In this document: in pieces, positions 37,622 to 38,646 of the stretch
Layout of the letters: each line of letters begins with the position of its first letter
Position numbering within the stretch: position 1 is the first letter of the stretch
DNA from: Comamonadaceae bacterium
GTDB taxonomy: Bacteria > Pseudomonadota > Gammaproteobacteria > Burkholderiales > Burkholderiaceae_C
Assembly: GCA_027486495.1 (NCBI GenBank)
Contig: JAIXOZ010000038.1
Coordinates: forward strand, 1 to 38,646
Length of the DNA: 38,646 bases
Direction: 5' to 3'
Made by a program: the position numbers and the translations under genes
Notes under the pieces: model-generated
Databases searched by the model: none
Seen by the model: only the letters and a program-made list of their open reading frames with translations
Told to the model about the DNA's origin: nothing

Positions 37622-37649
37622 AAAAAACCCGGCCTTGGCCGGGTTTTTT
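37622..37649. terminator. Bidirectional Rho-independent terminator between the nagZ operon and lysS
   Basis: AACCCGGCC / GGCCGGGTT stem with a short TT loop, flanked by A and T runs on both sides. Works for the plus-strand operon and the minus-strand lysS. Confidence 0.93.
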
Positions 37650-37665
37650 GTTGGGGTGTGCCCGC

Positions 37666-38646
<981 letters not shown>

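Overview
The window looks like chromosomal DNA from a betaproteobacterium of the order Burkholderiales, most likely family Comamonadaceae (Limnohabitans / Rhodoferax / Polaromonas-like). This rests on gene order and protein sequence: ppc diverging from hemC-hemD-hemX-hemY, rne diverging from rluC, the maf | yceD-rpmF-plsX-fabH-fabD-fabG-acpP-fabF lipid cluster, and degQ-lepA-lepB-rnc-era-recO-pdxJ-acpS-nagZ. No lineage was checked against a database. Most of the window is dense housekeeping DNA with many 4-base ATGA overlaps. No tRNA, rRNA, CRISPR array or insertion sequence was seen.

Layout. (1) 1-5160 is the accessory part. It holds a shortened orphan antitoxin, a pair of exported-protein genes (a DUF2145 putative Cys-His hydrolase and a small secreted protein), a HigB toxin joined in frame to its HigA antitoxin, an OsmC-YcaO fusion gene, and a decayed fragment of a second DUF2145 gene. 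(2) 5161-12301: PEP carboxylase, diverging from a heme biosynthesis operon (hemC, hemD, hemX, hemY). (3) 12461-19267: a bidirectional terminator, RNase E with an unusually long and hairpin-rich leader, then rluC, a HAD phosphatase, a Rieske protein and an S49 (SppA-like) peptidase on the plus strand. (4) 19277-27587: an RsmI-like methyltransferase and a Maf pyrophosphatase on the minus strand, then yceD-rpmF-plsX-fabH-fabD-fabG-acpP-fabF, which couples ribosomal protein L32 to phospholipid and fatty-acid synthesis. A small membrane protein gene ends this block. (5) 27676-37606: degQ, a 494-base non-coding stretch with DnaA-box-like sites and a possible small RNA or attenuator, then the lepA...nagZ operon and a small membrane protein. 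(6) 37666-38646: the 3' part of lysS on the minus strand, running off the window.

The most unusual items are the HigB-HigA read-through fusion with a retained internal ribosome binding site, the antitoxin that appears to have lost exactly its helix-turn-helix, the DUF2145 gene relic, the structured rne leader, the site cluster upstream of lepA, and the absence of the sigma-E module (rpoE-rseA-rseB) from its usual place before degQ. All functional calls come from reading translated sequence and recalled family features; none was confirmed by a search.
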